A DNA stretch of 64,000 nt, taken from contig JADJYW010000002.1 in the NCBI GenBank assembly GCA_016719605.1, forward strand, positions 62,001 to 126,000, written 5' to 3'. The position numbers and the translations under genes are program-made. The DNA is from Lewinellaceae bacterium (lineage in GTDB: Bacteria; Bacteroidota; Bacteroidia; Chitinophagales; Saprospiraceae). Every line of letters starts with the position of its first letter. The first letter of the stretch is position 1. The notes beneath the pieces are model-generated. The model did not search any database and was not told where the DNA came from. It saw nothing but the letters and a program-made list of their open reading frames with translations. This document shows, one piece after another, positions 19,411 to 28,978 of the stretch.

Positions 19411-21273
19411 ATGAGCACAACGATACGCACCCGTTTGTTGAAATACACCCCCATGGGGGTTTTGGCGGCCCTGTTGCTGTCGGGTTGCCAACGCGACCTC
19501 AACGATTTGCAACCGGTCTCGTACCCGACCAATCCCGAAGTGTTTATCAATAGTTTCAGTCCGGGACTGAACTATGCTGCGTTTGGAGGTTCCGTCCCCA
19601 CGGCATTTGATGTAGACAACTCGGTGACCTACACCAGCACGTCCACGACTTCCATGCGCTTTGAAGTGCCCGATGCCGGCGACCCGCGGGGCGCGTATGC
19701 CGGCGGCACCTACTTTACCTCTGTCGGACGGGATTTGACGGGATACAATGCCCTGACTTTTTGGATGAAGGCCTCCCAGCCGGCCAATATTGATGTACTC
19801 GGTTTTGGAAATGATCTCGGGGCGAACAAGTATCAGGCTTCCATTTCGGGCGTGCCCGTGACGACCAACTGGCAGAAGTACATCATTCCGCTGCCCGACC
19901 CATCCAGGCTGACAACCGAACGCGGAATGTTTTTTTATTCCGAAGGCCCGGAAAACGACAGGGGGTACACCTTCTGGATTGACGAACTGAAGTATGAAAA
20001 ACTCGGCACCGTGGCCCACCCGGAACACGCGATTTTGAATGGGCAGGATCAGGTGGAGACGGCTTTTCTCGGTGTTTCCAAAGTGATTGGCGGCTTGAGT
20101 TCGACGTCCAATTTGCCTTCGGGAATAAACCAGACCGTGAACGTGACTCCGGCGTATTTTGAATTTGTTTCCTCAAACGAATCCGTCGCTACGGTGAATG
20201 AATTCGGGGTCGTGTCGGTGGTAGGTGGGCCGGGCAATGCGACCATTACCGCCACGGTGGGCGGCGTGCCTGCCAAAGGCTCGTTGACCCTGCAATCTGT
20301 GGGTAATTTCCAGCCGGCGCCGGTGCCCACCCGACCCGCTGCCAATGTTATTTCGCTTTTCAGCGATGCCTACACCAATGTGCCGGTGGATTACTACAAT
20401 GGTTACTGGGCGCCGTTTCAGACCACGCAGTCGGCAGATTTTGCCGTGAACGGCGATAACGTATTACAGTACACCGACTTCAATTTTGTCGGGATTCAGT
20501 TCACGTCTCCGACCGTGAACGCCACCGCTATGACGCACTTGCATGTGGACATCTATCTTCCGAACACCTTGCCGGCCAATGCGCGTTTCAAAATCGAACT
20601 GGTTGATAATGGCACGGGCGGCACGGGCGCTTTTACCACCAATATCCCGGCAGCTCAGTCGCAGCAATGGATTAGCCTTGACATTCCATTCTCGAATTTT
20701 GCCGGGCTGAGCAACAGGAACAACCTTTTCCAAGTCATTTTCGTGGACGAGGACAACAACATACCCAGTTTCTACGCCGACAACGTCTATTTCTACAATA
20801 CCGGAACGCCGCCGCCCTCGGCGCCGACCACGGCTGCACCTACGCCCACGCACCCTGCTGCCGGTGTAATTTCAGTGTTCAGCAACGGCTACACCAATAT
20901 AGCTGGCACGGACTTGAACCCCAACTGGGGGCAGGCTACGGTCGTGACGCAGATTCCCGTTCAGGGGAATAACACCTTGAAATACGCCGGTCTCAACTAT
21001 CAGGGCATTCAACTCGGAAGCCCCCAGAACGTGTCGGCGCTGGGCTTCCTCCACCTCGATTTCTGGTCGGCCAATTCAACGTCGCTCAAAGTATTCCTCA
21101 TCAGTCCGGGGCCGGTCGAGACGCCCGTGACGCTCAATGTGCCCACAACCGGCTGGTCAAGTATTGACATTCCCCTGTCATCCTTCGCGCCGGTGAACCT
21201 GAGCGATGTGATACAGCTCAAGTTTGAGGGCAATGGCGACATCTATCTGGACAATATTTATTTCCGGAACTGA
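19411..21273 (+). CDS. Surface lipoprotein with tandem carbohydrate-binding-like modules
   Basis: A lipoprotein signal ends LAALLLSGC (Cys about residue 26), so the 620-residue protein is likely anchored in the outer membrane. It has an N-terminal jelly-roll-like domain (about 45-210, ending YTFWIDELKYEKLG), a BIG2-like Ig domain (SNESVATVNEFGVVSVVG), then two modules of about 150 residues. Each module begins with a T-R-P or T-H-P linker and NVISLFSDAYTNVPVD or GVISVFSNGYTNI, and ends in a strand like SFYADNVYFYN or DIYLDNIYFRN. The same module occurs twice in the protein at 31598-33439. The place in the locus, where a SusD/SusE-type binder is expected, suggests glucan capture. I know no experimental function for the module. 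Confidence 0.75.
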   Translation: MSTTIRTRLLKYTPMGVLAALLLSGCQRDLNDLQPVSYPTNPEVFINSFSPGLNYAAFGGSVPTAFDVDNSVTYTSTSTTSMRFEVPDAGDPRGAYAGGTYFTSVGRDLTGYNALTFWMKASQPANIDVLGFGNDLGANKYQASISGVPVTTNWQKYIIPLPDPSRLTTERGMFFYSEGPENDRGYTFWIDELKYEKLGTVAHPEHAILNGQDQVETAFLGVSKVIGGLSSTSNLPSGINQTVNVTPAYFEFVSSNESVATVNEFGVVSVVGGPGNATITATVGGVPAKGSLTLQSVGNFQPAPVPTRPAANVISLFSDAYTNVPVDYYNGYWAPFQTTQSADFAVNGDNVLQYTDFNFVGIQFTSPTVNATAMTHLHVDIYLPNTLPANARFKIELVDNGTGGTGAFTTNIPAAQSQQWISLDIPFSNFAGLSNRNNLFQVIFVDEDNNIPSFYADNVYFYNTGTPPPSAPTTAAPTPTHPAAGVISVFSNGYTNIAGTDLNPNWGQATVVTQIPVQGNNTLKYAGLNYQGIQLGSPQNVSALGFLHLDFWSANSTSLKVFLISPGPVETPVTLNVPTTGWSSIDIPLSSFAPVNLSDVIQLKFEGNGDIYLDNIYFRN

Positions 21274-21285
21274 TTCGCCCGCCAC

Positions 21286-21378
21286 GTTTGTCATCTCGTA
21301 GAGAACCGTCCGATCTAAAAAGGCTGCGCGAGCGGGACAACCCTCGTAGATCGGACGGTTCTCTACGAGATGACAAAC
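21286..21378. repeat. Perfect 32-bp inverted repeat between lipoprotein and GH16 genes
   Basis: Bases 21286-21317 (starting GTTTGTCATCTCGTAGAGAA) are the exact reverse complement of 21347-21378, with a 29-base loop. The stem is far longer than a normal terminator and has no T-run directly after it, so it is more likely a miniature dispersed element, although it could stop or shield transcripts. Confidence 0.9.
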
Positions 21379-21416
21379 ATAGATTGTACGGTAAATAACC
21401 CACAACTTTTAAAATT

Positions 21417-22253
21417 ATGAATGCTATGCACAAACTCGGAACGGTCGTCCTCCATACGGCACTCCTGCTATCGTTGACATTTTGGGGCTGCAAGCCCGAT
21501 GATTTTCAAAAACTGCCCCAGCGCGACTGGCAGTTGGTGTGGAGCGATGAATTCAACGACGCTGCCGGCGCACAACCCGATGCCGCGAAGTGGACATACG
21601 ACCTGGGAACCGGCCCCGGCCAGGATGGCTGGGGAAACCAGGAACTGCAAGTGTACACGAACAACCCCGAAAACGTGTCCATGGACGGTGCGGGCAACCT
21701 CGTGCTCACGGCACTGCGAAACGGTGGCAGTTTCACCTCGGCGCGGATCAAAACGCAGGGCTTGTTTGCACAGCAATACGGCCGGTTTGAAGCCCGGCTC
21801 AAAACGCCCTACGGGCCGGGCTTGTGGCCCGCGTTCTGGATGCTCGGCTCCAATATCGAGACCGTAAGTTGGCCCCAATGTGGCGAGATAGACATCATGG
21901 AACTCCGGGGGCAAGCCCCCCATATCATACACGGAACCATCCACGGTCCTGGCTATTCGGGCGGGAACCCGATCACCAAAGGGTATGCCTTGCAAAATGC
22001 CCGGTTCGATACGGAGTTTCACCAGTTCGCCATCGAATGGGATGCTGAGAAGGTTGATTTTTTCGTGGACGACTACCTGTACCAGCGCATCGAGCGCGGC
22101 GACGTGCCGGGCGAATGGGTGTATGACCAGGCGTTTTTTATGATCCTCAACGTGGCCGTCGGCGGCAACTATGTGGGATTCCCCACCGACCAGACCCCGT
22201 TCCCGCAAAAAATGATTGTGGACTATGTGCGGGTTTATCAGGAAGCGAATTGA
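21417..22253 (+). CDS. GH16 endo-beta-1,3-glucanase (laminarinase), lipoprotein
   Basis: The 278-residue protein has a lipoprotein signal (LLLSLTFWGC, Cys about residue 26) and a single GH16 jelly-roll domain. Family marks are LVWSDEFNDAAG, GWGNQELQVYT, YGRFEARLKTPYGPGLWPAFWM and the catalytic GEIDIMEL with Glu157 as nucleophile, Asp159 and Glu162 as acid/base. The beta-bulge spelling ExDxxE is that of laminarinases. IHGTIHGPGYSGG follows at the usual place. It should cut beta-1,3-glucan at the cell surface and feed oligosaccharides to the other enzymes of this locus. Confidence 0.93.
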   Translation: MNAMHKLGTVVLHTALLLSLTFWGCKPDDFQKLPQRDWQLVWSDEFNDAAGAQPDAAKWTYDLGTGPGQDGWGNQELQVYTNNPENVSMDGAGNLVLTALRNGGSFTSARIKTQGLFAQQYGRFEARLKTPYGPGLWPAFWMLGSNIETVSWPQCGEIDIMELRGQAPHIIHGTIHGPGYSGGNPITKGYALQNARFDTEFHQFAIEWDAEKVDFFVDDYLYQRIERGDVPGEWVYDQAFFMILNVAVGGNYVGFPTDQTPFPQKMIVDYVRVYQEAN

Positions 22254-22272
22254 GGTCAAGACCTTCCAGGTT

Positions 22273-22342
22273 GCGCCCTGCTTGGTGTTTTCACCAAGCA
22301 GCCTCGCGTAGAGCCGCTTGGTGAAAACACCAAGCGGGGCGC
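22273..22342. repeat. GCTTGGTG palindromic repeat between GH16 and phosphorylase genes
   Basis: This is another copy of the double hairpin (GCTTGGTGTTTTCACCAAGC ... GCTTGGTGAAAACACCAAGC), bounded by GCGCCC and GGGGCGC. Just before it, 22256-22270 carries a half copy of the AAGACCTTCCAGG repeat seen at 30422, 42206 and inside carB. Confidence 0.88.
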
Positions 22343-22399
22343 CAAAATTCTAAGCAGAGCGCACCGGAACCAACAACTTTCACAAAAGTCAGACAACTC

Positions 22400-25300
22400 G
22401 TGAACCAGGCATCTTCGGACAAAGCAGCCCATACAGCAGGCAAAAAGGTAGAAATGGCGATGGTTGTGCATGAACTGGAGCACTACCTCAAAATTTCCAA
22501 TTGTGATGTCCTGCGCCCCTTTTTCATGAGCATCGTGAGTGATTCCAACCACTGGATGTTTCTGTCGAGCAATGGAGGCATCACCGCCGGGCGGAAAAAC
22601 CCCGAGTTCGCGTTGTTCCCGTATTACACCGACGACAAGATCACGGAATCTGCCGACCTCACGGGGAGCAAGTCCATTTTCCAGATACACCTGCCCGGAG
22701 AAGTACTCGTTTGGGAGCCGTTTTCGGAACGGTTTTCGGATCGGTATGCCGTCAGCCGGAACCTGTACAAAAGCATCCACGGCAACAAAATCATTTTTGA
22801 GGAAATCAACCGCGACCTGGATCTGACCTTCCGGTACCAGTGGAATTCGAGCAAGGTATTCGGCTTTGTCCGAAAAGCCGAACTGCTCAATACCTCCGGT
22901 ACCGACTACCGGATCACCCTCGTGGACGGCATCCAAAACATCCTGCCCCACGGTGTGCCCAGTGCCCTGCAAGCCACGACCAGCAACCTCGTGGATGCCT
23001 ACAAAAGAAGCGAACTGGAGCCGTCCACCGGTATCGGCATGTACGCCCTCAGCGCCATTATCGTGGATAAAGCCGAGCCGAGCGAGGCGCTGAAGGCGAA
23101 CATTGCCTGGTCCCTTGGACTGGAAAACGCCACATACCTGCTCGCCTCCCGGCAACTTGACGCTTTTCGGCAACGCCGGCCCGTTCAGGGCGAACACGAC
23201 GTGAAAGGCGAAAAAGGCGCCTACTTCGTTTCCACGGATATTTTGCTTGCCGGCCACTCCGGAAAGAAATGGACCATCGTGGCCAATGTAAATCAAAGCC
23301 ACGCGCAGATTATCGGGCTTTGCCAGGCTATCCGGGCAAACACCGGCCTCGGGCAGCAGATACAAGCGGACATAGATGCGGGTACGCAAAACCTGATTCA
23401 ACTCGTCGCAAGCGCAGATGGACTGCAAGGCTCCTCCGACAAACTGAACGACACCCGTCATTTCTCCAATGTGCTGTTCAACATCATGCGCGGGGGCATT
23501 TTTGACGATAACTACCGGATCGAAAAAGCCGATTTTGTCCGGTACCTCCACAGGGCCAATCGTACGGTCGTGGCGGGAAATCAGGACTTTATCGGGCGTT
23601 TGGCGGACGTGTTCAGCCTGTCGGAACTTAAAAGCCGGTTGTTGGAAAGCGGTGATGCCGATTTGATTCGCCTGGGCAGGGAGTATTTGCCCTTGAAATT
23701 CAGCCGCCGGCACGGCGATCCCAGCCGCCCGTGGAATTATTTTACCATCAACACCCAGAATGAAACAGACGGCTCCAAAATTCTGGACTACGAGGGCAAC
23801 TGGCGGGATTTGTTCCAAAACTGGGAGGCATTGGCCTGTTCCTACCCCGAGTTTGTGGCGGGCATGATCTTCAAATTCCTCAATGCTTCCACGTTTGATG
23901 GCTACAATCCCTACCGGGTCACCAAAGACGGGTTTGACTGGGAAACCATAGAGCCTGACAATCCGTGGTCGTACATCGGCTATTGGGGGGACCACCAGAT
24001 TATCTATTTGCAGAAGTTGCTGGAGATCATGGAGCGGTATCAGCCCGGCGCTTTGCAGGCCTGTTTCGACCAGGATTGGTTCGTGTACGCGGCGGTACCC
24101 TACGTCATCAAACCGTACGATCAGCTCCTGAAAAACCCCAAGGACACCATCGAATTTGACCATCGGTGGGATGCCGCCATTCGTGCCCGGCGCGCGGCGC
24201 TTGGGGCAGACGGCGCTCTGCTGACTGCGGAAAACGATGAGATCTACCGCGTCAATTTTTTGGAAAAAATATTAGCAACCGTACTGGCCAAGGTCTCAAA
24301 CCTGATCCCGGAGGCCGGCATCTGGATGAATACCCAGCGACCGGAATGGAACGACGCCAACAATGCCCTGGTGGGCAACGGGGTTTCGATGGTCACGCTG
24401 TATTACCTGCATCGTTTCCTGAAATTTTTCAAAAACGCGCTGGACACTTCCGACATAGAAAACATCAAAATCTCGGGCGAACTGGTGGAGTTCTACCACA
24501 GCGTGAGGGAAACCCTTTTGGAGCACCGCCCCCTGCTTGCCCAAAACATTAGTGATGAGGATAGAAAAACCATTCTGGACCGTATGGGCATGGCCGCCTC
24601 CGACTATCGGCAGCGCATTTACCAGAACGGTTTTGGGGCAAAAAGCGCAGCGTATCCCTGTCGGGACTGCGGGATTTCGTTGAGGTGAGCCTCGATTTTG
24701 TGGAGCACTCCATCCGCGCAAACCGGCGGTCCGACGGGTTATACCACGCCTACAACCTGATGACTGTCCGAGAATCCCCCTCCCTTGGGGGGCATGGGGG
24801 GGCTTCGGGCATTTCCTGCGCCCATTTGAGCGAAATGCTCGAAGGCCAGGTGGCTGTGCTGAGTTCGGGCTATTTGCGTTCGGAAGAGGCCTTGGAGGTG
24901 CTGGATGCCCTGAAAAAAAGCGCCTTGTTTCGGGACGACCAGTACAGTTACATCCTGTACCCGAACAAAGACCTGCCCGGTTTTTTGCAAAAAAATACAA
25001 TCCCGGCCGCTGATGCCCAAGCCTCGGTATTGCTCCGAAAGTTGGTTGCCGACGGGAATACACAGATCGTTGAGCGGGATGTTTTGGGTGGGATTCATTA
25101 CAACGGTAATTTCAAAAACGCTCAGGATTTGGGCCAAGCCTTGGATGCTTTGGCGGACAGCCCATACCAGGAACTGGTGGCCCGGGACCGGGAACGCGTG
25201 CTGGATATTTTCGAGCAGATGTTCAACCACAAAGCGTTCACCGGCCGGTCGGGCACCTTCTTTTCGTATGAGGGTTTGGGGTCAATTTATTGGCACATGG

Positions 25301-25893
25301 TATCCAAACTGCTCCTTGCCGTGCAGGAATGTTGCCTGAAAGCCATCGGGGAACATGCCGATCCGGTTGTGACGGGCAGCCTCCTGGAGCACTATTACGA
25401 GATAGATGCCGGAATCGGTGTGCACAAATCCCCCGAGCTGTACGGTGCTTTCCCGACCGACCCCTATTCGCACACGCCACAGCACCGGGGCGCCCAGCAG
25501 CCCGGCATGACCGGCCAGGTAAAAGAAGATATTTTAGTTCGATTTGGGGAATTAGGCGTGTTTGTACAGGCAGGCCAATTGGGTTTCAACCCTTGCCTGC
25601 TTCGGAAAGGAGCGTTTTTGCGGGAAGCACAAACTTTTGAGTATGTGGATGTTCGTCACGAGCGCCAACAAATACGCATAAAGCCGAATGCGCTTTGCTT
25701 CACGTTTTGCCAGGTTCCGGTGGTGTATAGCGTCGGGGAAGCGAGCACGTTGGAAGTTGTCTTTTCCGACGGGAAGTTGGTGGTTTTTGATGCGCTGGAA
25801 TTGGATCGGGAAACCAGCGAACGGGTTTTTGGGCGAAGCGGCGAAGTGCAGCGGATAGAAGTTTCGGTTCGGGAGGTGGTGCTGAAGGATTGA
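22400..25893 (+). CDS. GH149-like beta-1,3-oligoglucan phosphorylase, one frame break
   Basis: Two frames (22400-24688 and 24685-25893) make one protein. The A-run at 24640-24644 needs one more A; the text then reads GAKKRSVSLSGLRDFVEVSL straight into the second frame. The corrected length is about 1,164 residues, near the 1,100 or so of GH149 enzymes and longer than GH94. It has no signal peptide, so it should be cytoplasmic. It shows phosphorylase-type blocks: RYQWNSSKVFGFVRKAELLNT, DETDGSKILDYEGNWRDLFQ-like text, GYWGDHQIIYLQKLLE, and PEWNDANNAL near residue 652, whose W-N-D recalls the catalytic motif of GH94. Context (GH16, GH17, GH30) fits cleavage of beta-1,3-glucans to glucose 1-phosphate. 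The start is a GTG; ATG 22454 is an alternative. A Gly-rich insert lies near residue 800. Confidence 0.66.
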
Positions 25894-25915
25894 ACATACT
25901 GCTGTATGGGCGTTC

Positions 25916-26097
25916 AGAGGCTGTCTCAAAAGCATGGCTTTGACGGGAATTGATTTTTTTCAGACAGGATTTACAAGATTTACAGGATAAATGAGGCGAC
26001 TCCGTCGCCGAAAATCCTGTAAATCCTTTTTATCCTGTCAAAAAATGAATTCGCCTGTCAACAGCGCAATACGGTGCGGACTTATGAGACAGCCTCT
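25916..26097. mobile_element. MITE-like element with 13-bp terminal inverted repeats
   Basis: The ends AGAGGCTGTCTCA (25916-25928) and TGAGACAGCCTCT (26085-26097) are exact inverted repeats. Inside lies a second palindrome of the ATCCTGTAAATCC ... ATCCTGTC type, centred on GGCGACTCCGTCGCC, and next to the right end the motif GTGCGGACTTATGAGACA. There is no coding capacity. A sister element occupies 53896-54069, and single ends occur in the tandem repeats near 13.6-13.8 kb. Confidence 0.75.
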
Positions 26098-26154
26098 CGT
26101 TCTAAAAACAACCAGTAGCGTGGTTTATTAGCCTTTTTAGTAAAAAAACACAAG

Positions 26155-27402
26155 ATGAAAGGTTTATGTCAAATACTGATTTCACTTATGGCGACAACGC
26201 TACTGGCTTCGTGTGTCTCCGGCCCCAAGACTGCGGGCAAAACCGCAGCCGACATATTGGGTAACCCCGATTACCCGGCCATTTCATTCGGCGCGTATCG
26301 GGAGAAAACCCGGGATATCCAGCCGACTATCCCCGAACTGAAAGAAGACCTGTTGATCCTGTCGGCTATGGGCATCAAACTGCTCCGGACCTACAACGTA
26401 AAGTACGCCGAGGCGGCCAACTTGCTGGAAGCCATCCGCCAACTGAAACAGGGCAACCCGGACTACGAAATGTACCTGATGCTGGGCGTCTGGATAGATT
26501 GCAAAAACGCCTGGACGGAACTCCCGCCGGACCACCAGCAGGAGAGTGAGCAAAATGCCGGGGAAATTGACCGGGCGGTGGCCCTGGCTAAGCAGTACCC
26601 GGATATCGTGAAAATCATTGCGGTAGGCAACGAGGCCATGGTGAAATGGGCGGAGCGGTACTATGTGCAGCCCGGGGTCATTTTGAAGTGGGTGCGGCAT
26701 TTGCAAAACCTGAAAAAAAAGGGAGAATTGCCGGCAACCTTGTGGATCACCAGCTCCGACAACTTCGCCTCCTGGGGCGGCGGCGACGCTGAATACCATG
26801 TAGAAGACCTGAACCAACTGATCAAAGCCGTGGACTATATCTCCATGCACACTTATCCCATGCACGATACGCACTACAACCCGGAGTTTTGGGGTGTGCA
26901 GGCCGATGAGGCGAATTTGCCGGACTCCGCAAAAATTGATGCTGCCATGCTCCGGGCGCGGGACTATGCCGCCCGTCAGTACGAGGGTGTGGTCAACTAT
27001 ATGAAAAGTCTCGGTGTAAACAAGCCGGTGCATATCGGCGAAACCGGCTGGGCGACGAGTTGCAACGAGCTCTACGGCAATGCGGGCAGCAGGGCGGTGG
27101 ACGAATACAAATCGGCGCTTTTCTACCGGCTCATCCGGGAATGGACGAACAAGGCCCGCATCACCTGTTTTTACTTTGAGGCCTTCGATGAGCCGTGGAA
27201 AGACGCAGCCAATCCGGGTGGCTCGGAAAACCATTTCGGGCTTTTCAACCTGCAAGCCCAGGCCAAATATGCCATCTGGGATTTGGTGGATGCCGGTGTG
27301 TTCGAGGGCCTGACGCGCGACGGCCAACCCATCACCAAAACATACAACGGCGACAAAGTAGCCTTGATGAAAACGGTGCAAGTGCCGCCGGCGAAGCGAT
27401 AA
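26155..27402 (+). CDS. GH17-like beta-1,3-glucanase/glucosyltransferase lipoprotein
   Basis: The 415-residue protein has a lipoprotein signal (SLMATTLLASC, Cys20). Its TIM barrel carries GIKLLRTYNVKY near the start, acid/base Glu160 in AVGNEAMV, MHTYPMHD in the middle and nucleophile Glu296 in HIGETGWATS. It ends YFEAFDEPWKD and ENHFGLFN, the usual GH17 close. GH17 enzymes hydrolyse or transglycosylate beta-1,3-glucan. The GH30 gene starts 13 bases downstream, so the two are surely co-transcribed. The lipid anchor suggests action at the outer membrane or in the periplasm on oligosaccharides. Confidence 0.87.
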   Translation: MKGLCQILISLMATTLLASCVSGPKTAGKTAADILGNPDYPAISFGAYREKTRDIQPTIPELKEDLLILSAMGIKLLRTYNVKYAEAANLLEAIRQLKQGNPDYEMYLMLGVWIDCKNAWTELPPDHQQESEQNAGEIDRAVALAKQYPDIVKIIAVGNEAMVKWAERYYVQPGVILKWVRHLQNLKKKGELPATLWITSSDNFASWGGGDAEYHVEDLNQLIKAVDYISMHTYPMHDTHYNPEFWGVQADEANLPDSAKIDAAMLRARDYAARQYEGVVNYMKSLGVNKPVHIGETGWATSCNELYGNAGSRAVDEYKSALFYRLIREWTNKARITCFYFEAFDEPWKDAANPGGSENHFGLFNLQAQAKYAIWDLVDAGVFEGLTRDGQPITKTYNGDKVALMKTVQVPPAKR

Positions 27403-27415
27403 AACGATTCACAAG

Positions 27416-28912
27416 ATGAAGCCTATCACGTTACATACTGCTTGTTTTTTGCTCACAGTGCTCCTGATGAGCGGCTGTTCAAACCCGACTACGATGCAGG
27501 TGGATATTTACGAAACATCCGAGAGCGGCAACAAACTGGCGAAACAGACCGATTTCCCAATAGTCGAAAACCCGGTGCACATCACCATTTTGCCTGAAGA
27601 AAAATTCCAGACGATAACCGGGATTGGCGGGTCATTCACCGAGGCATCTGCCCACTTGCTCAATAAACTAAGCCGAACCAATCGGGACAAAATTCTGGAA
27701 GCCTATTTCGGCGAATCGGGCGCCCGGTATTCGCTGACCCGCACGCATATCAACTCCTGCGATTTCGCTCTGGGAAACTATTCCTACGCGCCCGTGGCGG
27801 ACGATGTGGAATTGAAAAACTTCTCCATTGCGGAAGACCTCGGCGACCTTGTACCGATGATTAAAGATGCACAGGCGGTTTCACGCGATGGTTTCAAAAT
27901 CATCTCCTCGCCCTGGACGGCGCCCCCCTGGATGAAGGACAACAACGACTGGCGCGGCGGCAAACTATTGCCCAAATACTACGATACCTGGGCCTTGTTT
28001 TTTTCCAAATACCTTGATGCTTACCGCGCCCAAGGAATTGATATATGGGGAATTACGGTAGAAAACGAACCTTTGGGAAACGACAGCAACTGGGAAAGCA
28101 TGCACTATACGCCCCAGGAAATGACCAATTTCGTGAAAAACCATCTGGGGCCAAAACTGAAGGCAGAGGGGCACAAGGTGAAAATCCTGGGCTTCGACCA
28201 GAACCGCGACGCAGAACTGAAAAAGTGGGTGGATGTCCTGTTCGGGGATGAAGCAGCGCGGGCTTACTTCGACGGCACGGCGGTGCATTGGTACGCCAGC
28301 ACCTACGACCATTTCCCCGATGCGCTGCAATATGCCCACCGCAAAGCGCCCGACAAACATTTGATTCAAACGGAGGGCTGCGTGGACGCCGAGGTGCCCA
28401 AGTGGAACGACGATGCCTGGTATTGGTCGAAAGAAGCCACGGATTGGGGCTGGGATTGGGCGCCGGAGGATCAGAAGCACCTGCACCCCAAGTATGCCCC
28501 GGTGTTTCGTTATGCCGGCGATATCATCGGCTGCCTCAATAATTGGGTGGATGGCTGGGTGGACTGGAACATGGTGCTGGACCGGCAAGGCGGCCCCAAT
28601 TGGGCGAAGAATTGGTGTGTGGCGCCCGTGATCGTGGACCCGGAGCGGGACGAGGTGTATTTCACACCGCTGTACTACACACTGGCGCATTTCAGTCGGT
28701 TCATCAGGCCCGGCGCCGTCCGGATCGGGTTTGAGCACGCCGACAAAGACCTTTTAGTGACGGCAGTTGCAAATCCCGACGGAAGCATAGCCGTCGTTGT
28801 GTTCAATCCTGCGGAAAAGCCCAAAGGAGTGCAACTGACCCTGCAGTCAAAATCAATAGAATTCGCCATCAGCGGGAAAGCGATTCAGACACTGGTGATT
28901 CGAAGCCGGTGA
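27416..28912 (+). CDS. GH30 beta-glucosidase/glucanase lipoprotein
   Basis: The 498-residue protein has a lipoprotein signal (LLTVLLMSGC) and the GH30 fold. Marks are FQTITGIGGSFTEASAHLL, THINSCDFALGNYSY, ISSPWTAPPWMKDN, acid/base Glu218 in ITVENEPLG and nucleophile Glu320 in LIQTEGCVD. A beta-sandwich domain rich in aliphatic strands closes the protein (VAVVVFNPAEKPKG-like text). In laminarin loci GH30 enzymes remove beta-1,6-linked or terminal glucose; the exact linkage cannot be read from sequence. It sits between GH17 and the symporter genes, and the next start is 66 bases on. Confidence 0.92.
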   Translation: MKPITLHTACFLLTVLLMSGCSNPTTMQVDIYETSESGNKLAKQTDFPIVENPVHITILPEEKFQTITGIGGSFTEASAHLLNKLSRTNRDKILEAYFGESGARYSLTRTHINSCDFALGNYSYAPVADDVELKNFSIAEDLGDLVPMIKDAQAVSRDGFKIISSPWTAPPWMKDNNDWRGGKLLPKYYDTWALFFSKYLDAYRAQGIDIWGITVENEPLGNDSNWESMHYTPQEMTNFVKNHLGPKLKAEGHKVKILGFDQNRDAELKKWVDVLFGDEAARAYFDGTAVHWYASTYDHFPDALQYAHRKAPDKHLIQTEGCVDAEVPKWNDDAWYWSKEATDWGWDWAPEDQKHLHPKYAPVFRYAGDIIGCLNNWVDGWVDWNMVLDRQGGPNWAKNWCVAPVIVDPERDEVYFTPLYYTLAHFSRFIRPGAVRIGFEHADKDLLVTAVANPDGSIAVVVFNPAEKPKGVQLTLQSKSIEFAISGKAIQTLVIRSR

Positions 28913-28978
28913 CCGGAAGACTTGAGCCAACTCAACCAATCAACCACTCAACCAGTCAACCAACTTAAAGAATAGCCT

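Noticed and set aside
24640..24644. Programmed frameshifting at the A-run in the phosphorylase gene
   Set aside because: There is no conserved slippery heptamer with downstream structure, and similar breaks occur at several homopolymers in unrelated genes, which fits sequence error better.
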